A DNA stretch of 64,000 bases from Myoxocephalus aenaeus (GCA_038501785.1 JBAMJR010000484.1:43501-107500); one strand, 5' to 3'. Shown: positions 27,065 through 37,289, counted from the stretch's first letter. Translations and numbers: made by a program. Notes: generated by a model not told the origin, from the sequence alone.

Positions 27065-27595
27065 TTCATGTCTCCTCCTCATATAACTTCATGTCTCCTC
27101 CTCATATAACGTCATGTCTCCTCATATAACGTCATGTCTCCTCCTCATATAACTTCATGTCTCCTCCTCATATAACGTCATGTCTCCTCATATAACTTCA
27201 TGTCTCCTCATATAACTTCATGTCTCCTCCTCATATAACTTCATGTCTCCTCATATAACTTCATGTCTCCTCCTCATATAACTTCATGTCTCCTCATATA
27301 ACTTCATGTCTCCTCCTCATATAACGTCATGTCTCCTCATATAACTTCATGTCTCCTCATATAACTTCATGTCTCCTCCTCATATAACGTCATGTCTCCT
27401 CATATAACTTCATGTCTCCTCCTCATATAACTTCATGTCTCCTCATATAACTTCATGTCTCCTCCTCATATAACGTCATGTCTCCTCATATAACGTCATG
27501 TCTCCTCATATAATAACTTCATGTCTCCTCATATAACTTCATGTCTCCTCCTCATATAACTTCATGTCTCCTCATATAACTTCATGTCTCCTTCA
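27065..27595. repeat. 20-bp satellite array, right block
   Basis: The same 20/23-bp unit resumes directly after the DIRS-like element and ends at CATGTCTCC near 27,594. This block is richer in the 23-bp CTCCTC form than the left block and has one unit with a TAATAAC extension near 27,510. It marks the right edge of the satellite. Confidence 0.97.
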
Positions 27596-27795
27596 GCAGT
27601 CAAGCGAGCTTGGAGAGGATTTACACACCTGATCTCTCTCTCTCTCTCTCTCTCTCTTTTCCCAACATATTAGGTAAACATAGAGCTACATGCAGCTGAA
27701 CAGCTGAACTTCTCCTCATCCGCCCCTCCTGCCCAGCTGCTCTTAGTCCCCGCCCCTCCTGACCAGCTGCTCTTAGTCCCCGCCCCTCCAGACCG
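27596..27795. other. Spacer with (CT)n and a 30-bp repeat
   Basis: Short non-satellite spacer. It holds a (CT)n tract at about 27,630-27,658 and 2.5 copies of a 30-bp unit (CGCCCCTCCTG followed by CCAGCTGCTCTTAGTCCC) at 27,721-27,794. No gene seen. Confidence 0.8.
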
Positions 27796-28161
27796 GTGTG
27801 GTTGTCTCCTCTACAGTGTGGTTGTGTCCTCTACAGTGTGGTTGTCTCCTCTACAGTGTGGTTGTCTTGTTGTCTCCTCTACAGTGTGGTTGTATCCTTT
27901 ACAGTGTGGTTGTGTCCTCTACAGTGTGGTTGTGTCCTCTACAGTGTGGTTGTCTCCTCTACAGGGTGGTTGTCTTATTGTCTCCTCTACAGTGTGGTTG
28001 TATCCTTTACAGTGTGGTTGTGTCCTCTACAGGGTGGTTGTCTCCTCTACAGGGTGGTTGTCTTATTGTCTCCTCTACAGTGGTTGTCTCCTCTACAGTG
28101 TGGTTGTCTCCTCTACGGTGTGGTTGTCTTGTTGTCTCCTCTACAGTGTGGTTGTACTCAA
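27796..28161. repeat. 20-bp minisatellite (TGTGGTTGTCTCCTCTACAG)
   Basis: About 18 copies of a 20-bp unit. Variants include TATCCTTTACAG, GGGTGGTTG, and longer units with an inserted TTGTTGTC or TTATTGTC. All three plus-strand frames stay open because the unit has no stop in any phase. That explains the long frames here; it is not coding evidence. Confidence 0.95.
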
Positions 28162-28164
28162 TAC

Positions 28165-28567
28165 ACGTTCATACAGACCACCATGTGTTCATACAGTCCA
28201 CCATGTGTTCATACACCATGTGTTCATACAGTCCACCATGTGTTCATACAGTCCACCATGTGTTCATACAGTCCACCATGTGTTCATACACCATGTGTTC
28301 ATACATACCACCATGTGTTCATACAGTCCACCATGTGTTCATACAGTCCACCATGTGTTCATACACCATGTGTTCATACAGTCCACCATGTGTTCATACA
28401 CCATGTGTTCATACAGTCCACCATGTGTTCATACAGTCCACCATGTGTTCATACAGACTACCATGTGTTCATACATCATGTGTTCATACATACCACCATG
28501 TGTTCATACAGTCCACCATGTGTTCATACACCATGTGTTCATACAGACCACCATGTGTTCATACACC
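28165..28567. repeat. 20/15-bp minisatellite (GTTCATACAGACCACCATGT), left part
   Basis: Copies of a 20-bp unit, with GACC, GTCC or TACC in the middle, alternate with 15-bp units GTTCATACACCATGT that lack five bases. The array stops at 28,567, where the L2 LINE begins, and resumes at 30,812. All plus frames are open for the same reason as in the preceding array. Confidence 0.95.
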
Positions 28568-28939
28568 ATTCAATTTAATTCAGTTTATTTTATATAGCCC
28601 AACATCACAAATACAAGTTTGCCTCGGAGGGCTTTACAATCTGTACACATAACATCCCTGTCCCGGGACCTCACATCGGATCAGGAAAAACTCCCCTAAA
28701 GAGATAGTAAAAACCCTTTCACAGGGAAAAAAGGGAAGAAACCTGAGGGAGAGCAACAGAGGAGGGTCCCTCTCCCCGGATGGACAGAAGCAATAGATGT
28801 CATGTGGCCAGAATGAATAGCGTAGTTACAGCACATTCAATGAATATGACAGAAATTATTCATATAATGAGTATTAGGCATGGTCCATGATCCTGATAAT
28901 CCATGAAGCAGAAGGCGGTAGAGAGGAGGGGGGCATCAG

Positions 28940-29160
28940 AAGGGCCATGGCAGCGGGTAAGACCGGTTCCAGGCCGGTTCCATCAGCAGGGCCATGGCAG
29001 CAGGTAGGACCGGTTCCAGGCCGGTTCCATCAGCAGGGCCATGGTAGCAGGCAGTACCAGTTCCAGGCAGCCATGGATCCATGGCAGGACCGGGGGGCAG
29101 GACCGGGGGGCAGGACCGGGGGGCAGCACCCGGGGCACGACCCGGGGCAGGACCCGGGTC
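28940..29160. repeat. GC-rich tandem repeats in the L2 3' UTR
   Basis: About 2.5 copies of a 47-bp unit with GCCATGGCAGCAGG and ACCGGTTCCAGGCCGG, followed by several CAGGACCGGGGGG units of about 13 bp (29,085-29,150). The short plus- and minus-strand frames over them are not convincing as genes. Confidence 0.8.
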
Positions 29161-29410
29161 CAGGCAGCCATGAATCCATGGAAAAGGAAAGTAGAGTTAG
29201 TAATGTGCATTGAAGGGACAATAGTTTATCCAGATGGAGAGAAAGAGGAGAGGAGGAGTGAAAAAGGAAGAGAAGAGGAGCGAAAGAGGAAGAGAAGAGG
29301 AGCTCAGTGTATCCTAAGATGTCCCCCAGCAGTCTAGGCCTATAGCAGCATATCTAGGGGCTGGACCATGGCAAACCTGAGCCAGCCCTAACTATAAGCC
29401 TGAAACAGCC

Positions 29411-30811
29411 CTAAGTATAAGCGCTATCAAAGAGGAAAGTCTTAAGTCTACTCTTAAATGAGGTGACTGTGTCTGCACCCCGGACTGAAAGTGGAAGCTG
29501 ATTCCACAGAAGAGGAGCCCGATAACTGAAAGCTCTAGCCCCCAACCTACTTTTTAAGACTCTGGGAACCACAAGTAACCCTGCATTCAGTGAGCGTAAC
29601 GCTCTAGTGGGGTGATATGGCACTATAAGCTCTTTAAGATATGATGGTGCATCACCAGCTAAGGCTTTATAGGTGAGGAGGAGGATTTTAAATATAATTC
29701 TCGATCTTACAGGAAGCCAGTGGAGAGCAGCTAATACAGGAGTAATGTGATCTCTCTTCCGAGTCCTTGTTAGTACACGAGCTGCAGCATTCTGGATCAG
29801 CTGGAGAGACCCAAGGGACTTTCCGGAGCAGCCTGATAATACGGAGTTACAGTAATCCAGTCTTGAAGTAACAAATGCGTGGATCAATGTTTCTGCATCA
29901 CTTTGAGACAGGATGTGCCGGATCTTTGAGATGTTCCGTAGGTGAAAAAAGGCAGTCCTTGAGATCTGTTTCACGTGGGAGCCAAAGGACAGGTCCTGGT
30001 CAAAAATAACTCCGAGATTCCTTACGGTGGTGGTGGATGCCAGAGCGATGCCATCCAGGGAAACCATATCGTCAGATAGTTGATTTCTGAGGTGTTCTGG
30101 GCCGAGTAGAATGACTTCAGTCTTGTCAGAGTTCAGCAGCAGGAAGTTGCAGGTCATCCAGGTCTTGATGTCTTTAAGACACGCTTGAAGTTTAGCGACC
30201 TGGTGGATTTCATCTGGCTTGATTGACAGATATAGTTGAGTATCATCGGCATAACAGTGAAAGTTTATGGAGTGTTTTCTGATAATATTGCCTAAAGGAA
30301 GCATATATAAGGTGAATAAAATTGGTCCAAGCACAGAACCTTGTGGAACTCCATGACGAACGGCGGTGGTCATCGAGGCCTCATCGTTTACAAATACAAA
30401 CTGAGATCTATCTGATAAATACGACTTAAACCAGCTTAATGCTGTACCTTTAATACCAATCGACTGGTCTAGTCTCTGTAATAAGATGTCATGGTCAATG
30501 GTGTCGAATGCTGCACTAAGGTCTAACAGGACAAGTACAGAGACAAGTCCTCTATCTGATGCAACTAGAAGGTCATTAGTAATTGTCACCAGTGCTGTCT
30601 CTGTGCTATGATGCTTTCTAAATCCTGACTGAAATTCCTCAAATAAACTATTGTTATGTAAAAAGTCACACAACTGATTTGCGACTACCTTCTCCAGTAT
30701 CTTAGAGAGGAAGGGAAGGTTAGAGATAGGTCTGTAGTTAGCCAACACCTCTGGATCCAGGGTGGGCTTTTTAAGAAGAGGTTTAATTACAGCTACTTTA
30801 AAAGACTGTGG
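29411..30811 (-). CDS. L2-type LINE reverse transcriptase, 5'-truncated open frame
   Basis: An uninterrupted minus-strand frame runs from the LINE truncation point (30,811, first residues PQSFKVAVIKPLL) to a stop at 29,411, about 466 codons. Order of motifs: LANYRPISNLPFLSKILEK (RT fingers), HHSTETAL, LLDLSAAFDTIDHD (motif A), GVPQGSVLGPILF (motif B), CYADDTQLY (motif C, catalytic YADD), LLNSDKTEV, then the C-terminal LDYCNSVLSG and ALHWLPVRSRI blocks typical of L2/CR1-group LINEs. It would copy LINE RNA at a nicked target. There is no genuine start codon; the frame simply enters from the truncated 5' side. No endonuclease is present, so this copy cannot move by itself. The lack of any stop in 1.4 kb suggests a recent insertion. 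Confidence 0.92.
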   Translation of the reverse strand, partial: PQSFKVAVIKPLLKKPTLDPEVLANYRPISNLPFLSKILEKVVANQLCDFLHNNSLFEEFQSGFRKHHSTETALVTITNDLLVASDRGLVSVLVLLDLSAAFDTIDHDILLQRLDQSIGIKGTALSWFKSYLSDRSQFVFVNDEASMTTAVRHGVPQGSVLGPILFTLYMLPLGNIIRKHSINFHCYADDTQLYLSIKPDEIHQVAKLQACLKDIKTWMTCNFLLLNSDKTEVILLGPEHLRNQLSDDMVSLDGIALASTTTVRNLGVIFDQDLSFGSHVKQISRTAFFHLRNISKIRHILSQSDAETLIHAFVTSRLDYCNSVLSGCSGKSLGSLQLIQNAAARVLTRTRKRDHITPVLAALHWLPVRSRIIFKILLLTYKALAGDAPSYLKELIVPYHPTRALRSLNAGLLVVPRVLKSRLGARAFSYRAPLLWNQLPLSVRGADTVTSFKSRLKTFLFDSAYT

Positions 30812-31064
30812 TATGTGTTCATACAGACCACCATGTGTTCATACAAATCACCATGTGTTCATACAGACCACCATGTGTTCATACAGACCACTATGTGTTC
30901 ATACACCATGTGTTCATACAGACCACCATGTGTTCATACAAATCACCATGTGTTCATACAGACTACCATGTGTTCATACATCATGTGTTCATACAGACCA
31001 CCATGTGTTCATACAGACTACCATGTGTTCATACAGTCCACCATGTGTTCATACAGACCACCAT
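30812..31064. repeat. 20/15-bp minisatellite, right part
   Basis: Continuation of the GTTCATACAGACCACCATGT array on the other side of the L2 insertion, with the same 20-bp and 15-bp unit types. It ends at ACCACCATGTTGGG, where single-copy sequence begins. Confidence 0.95.
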
Positions 31065-31334
31065 GTTGGGCAGCAGACCCCCGCAGCAGACCCCTGCATG
31101 GAGGGAGTCACACGGGACGTGTGGACCGACCCACGAAGCTTCAACCACCAGCGGACTCCCCGCCGCGCAACGCACAGTAACACAGAGCCTCTCGGTCGGA
31201 CGCCTCCAGCCTCTCCTCTGCGATGTTGTGCGTCCTGATGACACACCTGACAGCCCAACCCCTTCAAACCGCTCCATGGACGCATCAACACAACGCCACC
31301 GCAGATGAAAACACACAAGAAGCAGGAAACTCAC
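31065..31334. other. CpG-rich single-copy sequence
   Basis: GC- and CpG-rich single-copy sequence with a pair of short CAGCAGACCCC repeats near 31,070. If the candidate exon is real this would be the start of its first intron on the minus strand. Short frames on both strands have no recognisable domain. Confidence 0.4.
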
Positions 31335-31364
31335 CAGATGCTGTTCATTAAAGACAAAGTCCAT
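31335..31364 (-). CDS. Candidate first coding exon (10 codons) with splice donor
   Basis: On the minus strand an ATG at 31,364 opens MDFVFNEQHL. After exactly ten codons comes CTG followed by GTGAGTTT, a near-consensus splice donor. The flanks are richer in CpG than the surroundings. A CCAAT-type box (GATTGG, at about 31,450) lies 80-90 bp upstream of the ATG. The remaining exons would lie at lower coordinates, beyond or within the minisatellites, and I see none. The start context is only fair (C at -3, G at +4). I do not recognise the protein. It could be chance; no second exon supports it. Confidence 0.22.
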
Positions 31365-31380
31365 CCGCTCTCCTTAAAAA

Positions 31381-31660
31381 ATGTTCAGCGACGCTGTTGT
31401 ACAGTTTATGTGTGCGCTTCAGTTCCAGGGTGTGTACCGACACACTGACCAATCACAGCGCACGGTAATGGTCACGCGGCCCTGTGGCAAAGCAGATGCT
31501 AGCAGGCCTTCTTATAGTTTAATCAGCTCTCGAGTCCACAGAGAAACAGAGGTGAAATGTGATTGGATGAGCTCTGTTAACCAGCGGCCTCACAGCGCCA
31601 TGCTGCAGCTGAAGCAGAGCAACAGAGGAACACAGCATCTGTGACATGAGAACATAAGCT
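31381..31660 (-). promoter_or_regulatory. Possible CpG-rich promoter of the candidate exon
   Basis: The stretch directly upstream (minus strand) of the candidate exon has an inverted CCAAT box (ACCAATCACAG on the plus strand, about 31,448-31,458), a CACGCGGCC CpG cluster and a second GATTGG at about 31,561. No TATA box is obvious. This is a composition-based guess and depends on the exon call. Confidence 0.2.
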
Positions 31661-32690
31661 AATAGGGAAAAATGATTATAATACATGTAGTGCATTTGTG
31701 AAAAACAATTATACTATGAAATAGCTCTAATCATTATTTAAAAAAAATATATATTTAAAATGTTAATTTAAACTTTGTGATTGTGTTTAGGCCAGCAGAG
31801 AAAGCTTACAGGCCCTGACGGCCACCACTGATTTCTATTATTATGAAAATATGCCATTAAAATTAATGAAGGTTCTGGCTCTCACTTCCTGTTCTTATTG
31901 AACAGGAAGTGAGAGCAGAGTCCTCAGGAAGCTGCTGCCACAACCAATCACAGTGTTATGAGCGTTTATGTGTTGAAACGGTTTCAGAGATGCTGACTCA
32001 TCATCATGCTGTTAAATGTTCATTTATTTCATACATCGTGATTATTAAAACGTCATCCATGCATCTCAGCGCCACTAACAAAGGTATCTGAAGCAGACGA
32101 AGATGATGAAGGTGATGAAGAAACATTATGCATCAAGCAGCGAAACATATGAAATATGCTCCACACTTTAGATATGACTCATAACCACTGAGAGTGATGC
32201 CGTCACATTTACATTGAGCAGCAGTGAATGCAGAACAATCGACCTGCAATACTTATATTATGATGCATTAGTTCTGAATATGACACGTATAGGGTCTTTT
32301 CCCTGGTTTGTAGTACTTTCTACTCTATTCTGGTTTGATCTGGTTTACTTTGACTCTTCCTCACGCTCACTCCATTATGTATTTATCGGCTGACAGCTAA
32401 TGAATATTTACAATATGTAGTGATGAACAAATCAATGTCTCATTAACATGAGGGCGTGTTTGTCCAAGCCAATATTATTCATATCCTCCTCACCTCTGCA
32501 TTATCCTTTATGGATTAGAAATCAATGACGCAGTTAAAGAGTTGTTCTAGTATTTTATAGTTTATTCTTCTACATTCTTCTATTGTCTGAATAATAAATG
32601 ATTTATTCATATGAACTCTCAATATTTACACCTCGACTTCTGCTTTAGGAATCCAATTAAATTGTGCTGCGGAGAGGAGAGTTAAAGGGT
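31661..32690. other. AT-rich single-copy region, no gene seen
   Basis: About 1 kb of AT-rich sequence with frequent stops in all frames and no recognisable domain, RNA gene or mobile element. The only notable structure is the perfect hairpin at 31,878-31,916. Confidence 0.6.
31878..31916. repeat. Perfect 17-bp inverted repeat with 5-nt loop
   Basis: GCTCTCACTTCCTGTTC (31,878-31,894), loop TTATT, then GAACAGGAAGTGAGAGC (31,900-31,916). All 17 pairs match. Each arm contains an ETS-type GGAAGT core. The arms are too short for a typical microRNA precursor. It could be a cruciform or a footprint of a short palindromic element. Confidence 0.9.
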
Positions 32691-32697
32691 CCAAAGA

Positions 32698-32717
32698 CAC
32701 ACACACACACACACTCA

Positions 32718-32748
<31 letters not shown>

Positions 32749-32771
32749 GCGCTCTCTCTCACACACACTCA

Positions 32772-32802
<31 letters not shown>

Positions 32803-32827
32803 GCGCTCTCTCTCACACACACGCGCA

Positions 32828-32858
<31 letters not shown>

Positions 32859-32959
32859 GCGCTCTCTCTCACACACACGCGCACTCTCTCTCTCACACAC
32901 ACACACACACACGCGCTCTCTCTCACACACACTCACTCTCTCTCTCACACACACACGCG

Positions 32960-33048
<89 letters not shown>
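32698..33048. repeat. Compound CA/CT microsatellite with CACGCG units and (TA)n
   Basis: Alternating (AC)n and (TC)n blocks joined by ACACGCGCTCTCTCTC-type units repeat several times, then a pure (CT)n tract (about 32,960-33,008) and a (TA)n tract (about 33,011-33,048). Frames on both strands are artefacts of dinucleotide repeats. Confidence 0.95.
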
Positions 33049-33052
<4 letters not shown>

Positions 33053-33134
33053 ACACATCAGGGGTTGATATCAATCAGAACATGAAGTTGGCAAGCCGGT
33101 CCACCTGAAGTGTGCATTGTGTGCTTTAGTGTAT

Positions 33135-33299
33135 ATCTGTATGCTTGTGTGTGTGCGTGTGTGTATGTGTGCGTGTGTATGCGTGTATGTGTGCGTGTGT
33201 GTGTGCGTGTGTATGCGTGTATGTGTGCGTGTGTGTGTGCGTGTGTGTGTGCGTGTATGTGTGGGTGTATAGCAGTAACATACTGTATAATAGTAATAG

Positions 33300-33342
<43 letters not shown>
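33135..33342. repeat. GTGTGCGT/GTATGCGT microsatellite and (TA)n
   Basis: A GT-rich tract with regularly placed GCGTGTATGC variants (33,145-33,270) is followed by a short AGTAATAGTAAT stretch and about 20 TA dinucleotides (33,303-33,342). Confidence 0.95.
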
Positions 33343-33344
<2 letters not shown>

Positions 33345-34504
33345 TACAGCACTGCCAGAGGGTTCGACATTTAGCTTAGCATCAGTGTCTAACAAGCTAC
33401 TTGTGGTGTCCTTGTCATTCAGCTTCATTATCAGCATGAGAATAAATTAAGAAACTGCTTGATGACCAAAACACTAATGAAGCCGATACTTGCAGACAAA
33501 GATCATTAGTAGTTAACATAAATGTAAAAATCTGCCATCTTCAGTGTGTGACCGGCCTCCTTATTATGAATGCTGTTATTACTGTTATGAGACAGAGAGG
33601 TTTGAGAATGAAGAGGAATGTCTTACAATGCTATAACCACACAGTACTTCATATAGTACTTAAAGTACTTCATGAAGCGTGAAACATAAAGATGTATGTA
33701 TTCCATAGACAGACCTGTAGATGACTCAACTGAAGGCAGAGGTCCAGTTCAAGGAATATGTGAGAAAACAAGTCGTTATTAAATGTTCATGTTGCGGACT
33801 CTCTGTGTTTTATAACAGCTTTCATTGGTGCATCTGAAACATGGGCCGCTTTGCATTGTGGGATTGTTTGCAGAAAGTAGAGCCTGTAACACAGACTCTA
33901 CAGAGCAAATACATTGGACGCCCAATCTGTCGATTTTCTGAGCTTTTGTTTGTTTCTGTAGGATTCTGTATCTCTTGGCAAAACATAGTTGAACACGGCC
34001 GTCATTCCTTCAATTCAAAAAGGGTGAGATTCTGGAAATAGATTTCTCATTTCCCTCTGGGCTCCACTGAGCCACACTAGCCTCCAAATTCAACTTTAAA
34101 ATGACACGAAGGAACAATGAAGGGGAACTTCTCATTGACGGCCTCATGTCCAGCTCTCTGCGGGAGCTGACTGGTACTCAAAGGCACTTGAACGAGAGAG
34201 TCCACTTCAACACCTGCTGGACAGCTGGTCAAGTCTCATTGTTACGGGAAGACCGCTTGTGGCAGCGACAAGTGCTTTTTCTATTTGAACAAAGTTATGT
34301 TTTAGCAATATTAAGCATTGGAGAAGCATAGAAAGAGCTGTTACTCCTGAGTTATATACGCTTATCTGACCTCAAGTTCATTTTTATTTGTGTTTAATGA
34401 ACCTAAAAACTCTCCTCACATGGAAATAGATCCAACGCTTCTCATTCTCTGCTGACCGGGAATCAGTTGTCCAAGCGTATATCTTCTCTTTCTGTACTAT
34501 AGTC
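33343..34504. other. Single-copy region, no gene recognised
   Basis: AT-rich single-copy sequence. Two short plus-strand frames (33,841-34,041 and 34,101-34,331; 66 and 76 codons) begin with ATG, but their products match no family I know and have no clear splice or promoter context. I do not call them genes. Confidence 0.5.
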
Positions 34505-34612
34505 AGAAATCAGAATCAGAATCAGAATCAGAAACAGAATCAGCTTTAATGGCCATGTAAATTTGCACATACATGGAATTTGACTCCGGTTTCACTTTTT
34601 TTTTTCACACAG
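34505..34612 (-). mobile_element. Rex1/Babar-like LINE 3' tail fragment
   Basis: An AATCAGAATCAGAATCAG tail followed by CTTTAATGGCCATGTAAATT and GGAATTTGACTCCGGTTTCAC is nearly identical to the 3' end of the larger LINE relic at 42,759-42,850. Orientation is minus, with the (TCAGAA)n terminus at the left. Similarity ends after a poly-T/CACACA stretch, about 20 bp before the 9-bp array starts, so this is a severely 5'-truncated insertion. Confidence 0.85.
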
Positions 34613-34631
34613 CAGCAGTGTGTGAAATACC

Positions 34632-36566
34632 AGATGTTGCAGACGTTGGAGCTGTTGGAGATGTTGGAGATGTTCCAGATGTTAGAGCTGTTGGAGATGT
34701 TGCAGATGTTGGAGATGTTCCAGATGTTGGAGATGTTCCAGATGTTGGAGCTGTTGGAGATGTTCCAGATGTTGGAGCTGTTGGAGATGTTCCAGATGTT
34801 GGAGCTGTTGGAGCTGTTGGAGCTGTTGGAGATGTTGCAGACGTTGGAGCTGTTGGAGATGTTGGAGATGTTCCAGATGTTGGAGATGTTCCAGATGTTG
34901 GAGATGTTGGAGATGTTCCAGATGTTGGAGATGTTGGAGATGTTCCAGATGTTGGAGCTGTTAGAGATGTTGGAGATGTTGGAGCTGTTGGAGATGTTGG
35001 AGATGTTCCAGGTGTTGGAGCTGTTAGAGATGTTGGAGATGTTGGAGCTGTTGGAGATGTTCCAGATGTTAGAGATGTTGGAGATGTTGGAGCTGTTGGA
35101 GCTGTTCCAGATGTTAGAGATGTTGGAGATGTTGGAGCTGTTGGAGCTGTTGCAGATGTTGCAGATGTTGGAGATGTTGCAGATGTTGCAGGTGTTGCAG
35201 GTGTTGGAGATGTTCCAGATGTTGGAGATGTTCCAGATGTTGGAGATGTTGGAGATGTTGCAGATGTTGGAGATGTTCCAGATGTTGGAGATGTTCCAGA
35301 TGTTGGAGCTGTTGGAGATGTTGCAGATGTTGGAGATGTTCCAGATGTTGGAGATGTTCCAGATGTTGGAGCTGTTGGAGATGTTCCAGATGTTGGAGCT
35401 GTTGGAGATGTTCCAGATGTTGGAGCTGTTGGAGCTGTTGGAGATGTTGCAGACGTTGGAGCTGTTGGAGATGTTGGAGATGTTCCAGATGTTGGAGATG
35501 TTCCAGATGTTGGAGATGTTGGAGATGTTCCAGATGTTGGAGATGTTGGAGATGTTCCAGATGTTGGAGCTGTTAGAGATGTTGGAGATGTTGGAGCTGT
35601 TGGAGATGTTGGAGATGTTCCAGGTGTTGGAGCTGTTAGAGATGTTGGAGATGTTGGAGCTGTTGGAGATGTTCCAGATGTTAGAGATGTTGGAGCTGTT
35701 GGAGCTGTTGGAGCTGTTCCAGATGTTAGAGATGTTGGAGCTGTTGCAGATGTTGCAGATGTTGGAGATGTTGCAGATGTTGCAGGTGTTGCAGGTGTTG
35801 GAGATGTTCCAGATGTTGGAGATGTTGCAGACGTTGCAGATGTTGGAGATGTTGGAGCTGTTGCAGATGTTGGAGATGTTGCAGATGTTGCAGATGTTGC
35901 AGATGTTGGAGATGTTCCAGATGTTGGCGATGTTGGAGATGTTGGAGCTGTTGGAGATGTTCCAGATGTTGGCGATGTTGGAGATGTTGCAGACGTTGCA
36001 GATGTTGGAAATGTTGCAGATGTTCCAGATGTTGGAGCTGTTGGAGCTGTTGCAGATGTTGGAGATGTTGCAGATGTTGCAGATGTTGGAGATGTTGCAG
36101 ATGTTGGAGATGTTGCAGATGTTGGAGACGTTGGAGATGTTGGAAATGTTGGAAATGTTCCAGATGTTGGAGCTGTTGGAGATGTTGGAGATATTCCAGA
36201 TGTTGGAGATGTTCCAGATGTTGGAGATGTTGGAGATGTTGCAGATGTTGGAAATGTTGCAGATGTTCCAGATGTTGGAGCTGTTGGAGCTGTTGGAGAT
36301 GTTGGAGATATTCCAGATGTTGGAGATGTTCCAGATGTTGGAGATGTTGGAGATGTTGCAGATGTTGGAAATGTTGCAGATGTTGGAAATGTTGCAGATG
36401 TTGGAGCTGTTGGAGCTGTTGGAGATATTCCAGATGTTGGAGATGTTCCAGATGTTGGAGATGTTGGAGATGTTCCAGATGTTGGAGATATTCCAGATGT
36501 TGGAGATGTTGCAGATGTTGGAGATGTTCCAGATGTTGGAGATGTTGCAGATATTGCAGATGTTTG
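34632..36566. repeat. 9-bp minisatellite (GATGTTGGA and variants)
   Basis: About 215 copies of a 9-bp unit: GATGTTGGA, GATGTTCCA, GATGTTGCA, GCTGTTGGA and a few others (GATGTTAGA, GGTGTTGGA). Since 9 is a multiple of three and the units lack stops in most phases, several frames on both strands run through all of it (DVG/DVP/AVG in one, SNI/WNI in another). A block of mixed variants is repeated about 611 bp apart (marker CAGACGTTGGAGC at about 34,839 and 35,450). Confidence 0.97.
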
Positions 36567-36867
36567 ACACGACTCATTATTATCCAGTTGTTCAGAACTA
36601 AATCTGTTTGGTGTCGTGGGTAGAAGAAGGCATTTTATAATGTTGATGTTTACGTCCCCATTGTACACATTAAAAACAAAAACTGTAATTATATTAGTAT
36701 AATAATATACGTATTATAATAATACAAGTAGTATATTATAATGAGAGCGAGAAGCGTGAAGAATGAAAACGAGAGACGAAGATGAGAAAAGAATTTAGTG
36801 ACTTTCAGTCATTTCAGCAGGAAGTCCTGTTGCATCTCCATCGACCAATCAGCTTCCACGTCACATT

Positions 36868-36868
<1 letters not shown>
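36567..36868. other. Short AT-rich single-copy spacer
   Basis: Single-copy spacer with ATTATAATA-type runs. No gene, RNA or mobile element seen. Confidence 0.6.
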
Positions 36869-36869
<1 letters not shown>

Positions 36870-36927
<58 letters not shown>

Positions 36928-37157
36928 GGGGGGGGGGGGTTGTGATTGTGTGCGTGAGTGAGTGAGTGAGTGTGTGTGTGAGTGTGTGTGTGTGTGTGTG
37001 TGATTGTGTGTGTGGGTGTGATTGTGTGCGTGAGTGAGTGAGTGAGTGAGTGAGTGAGTGAGTGAGTGTGTGTGAGTGTGTGTGTGTGAGTGTGTGTGTG
37101 GGGGTGATTGTGTGAGTGAGTGAGTGAGTGAGTGAGTGAGTGAGTGAGTGAGTGAGA
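36870..37157. repeat. (GT)n and (GTGA)n microsatellites
   Basis: A (GT)n run of about 27 copies, a run of G (about 36,925-36,938), then alternating GTGTGTG and GAGTGAGT blocks in which TGTGATTGTGTG segments recur. The G run may be unreliable in sequencing. Confidence 0.95.
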
Positions 37158-37289
37158 GAGAGAGTGTCTCTGTAGGAGTGATATATGGTTATGTTTCTCC
37201 ATTTGGGGAATCAGAAGAATGGAAGTCTCTCTGATCATTTGTGTTTTTCTGCTATTTGCATTGAAATCCCATCACGGCCGCCTGCAGAG

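Larger units (their letters stand above)
28568..30811 (-). mobile_element. L2-clade LINE, 5'-truncated insertion
   Basis: A 2.2-kb LINE on the minus strand has split the GTTCATACA minisatellite. Its 3' end is at the left: a TTCAATTTAATTCAG tail, then the widely repeated fish L2 3' UTR (28,580-28,860). Next come two small GC-rich tandem repeats (28,940-29,160), an AG-rich stretch, and the RT coding part. The 5' end is abrupt at 30,811, inside the RT region, with no endonuclease, as expected from incomplete target-primed reverse transcription. The minisatellite flanks on both sides prevent recognition of a target duplication. Confidence 0.9.

Noticed and set aside
1..27595. Telomeric or classical centromeric repeat
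   Set aside because: No TTAGGG arrays were seen, and the 20-bp unit is much shorter than typical fish centromere satellites. Its chromosomal place cannot be told from sequence alone.
27796..28161. Series of splice acceptors (TCTCCTCTACAG followed by TG)
   Set aside because: The pyrimidine-rich stretch plus CAG is just the repeat unit. No exons or branch-site context accompany it.
33841..34331. Two short plus-strand genes of 66 and 76 codons
   Set aside because: Length is within chance for the region, with no known domain, no codon pattern and no promoter or splice evidence.
34546..36668. Long Asn/Ser-, Asp/Val- or Leu/Gln-rich proteins on both strands
   Set aside because: Frames of similar length exist on both strands over the 9-bp array, so the openness comes from the unit.
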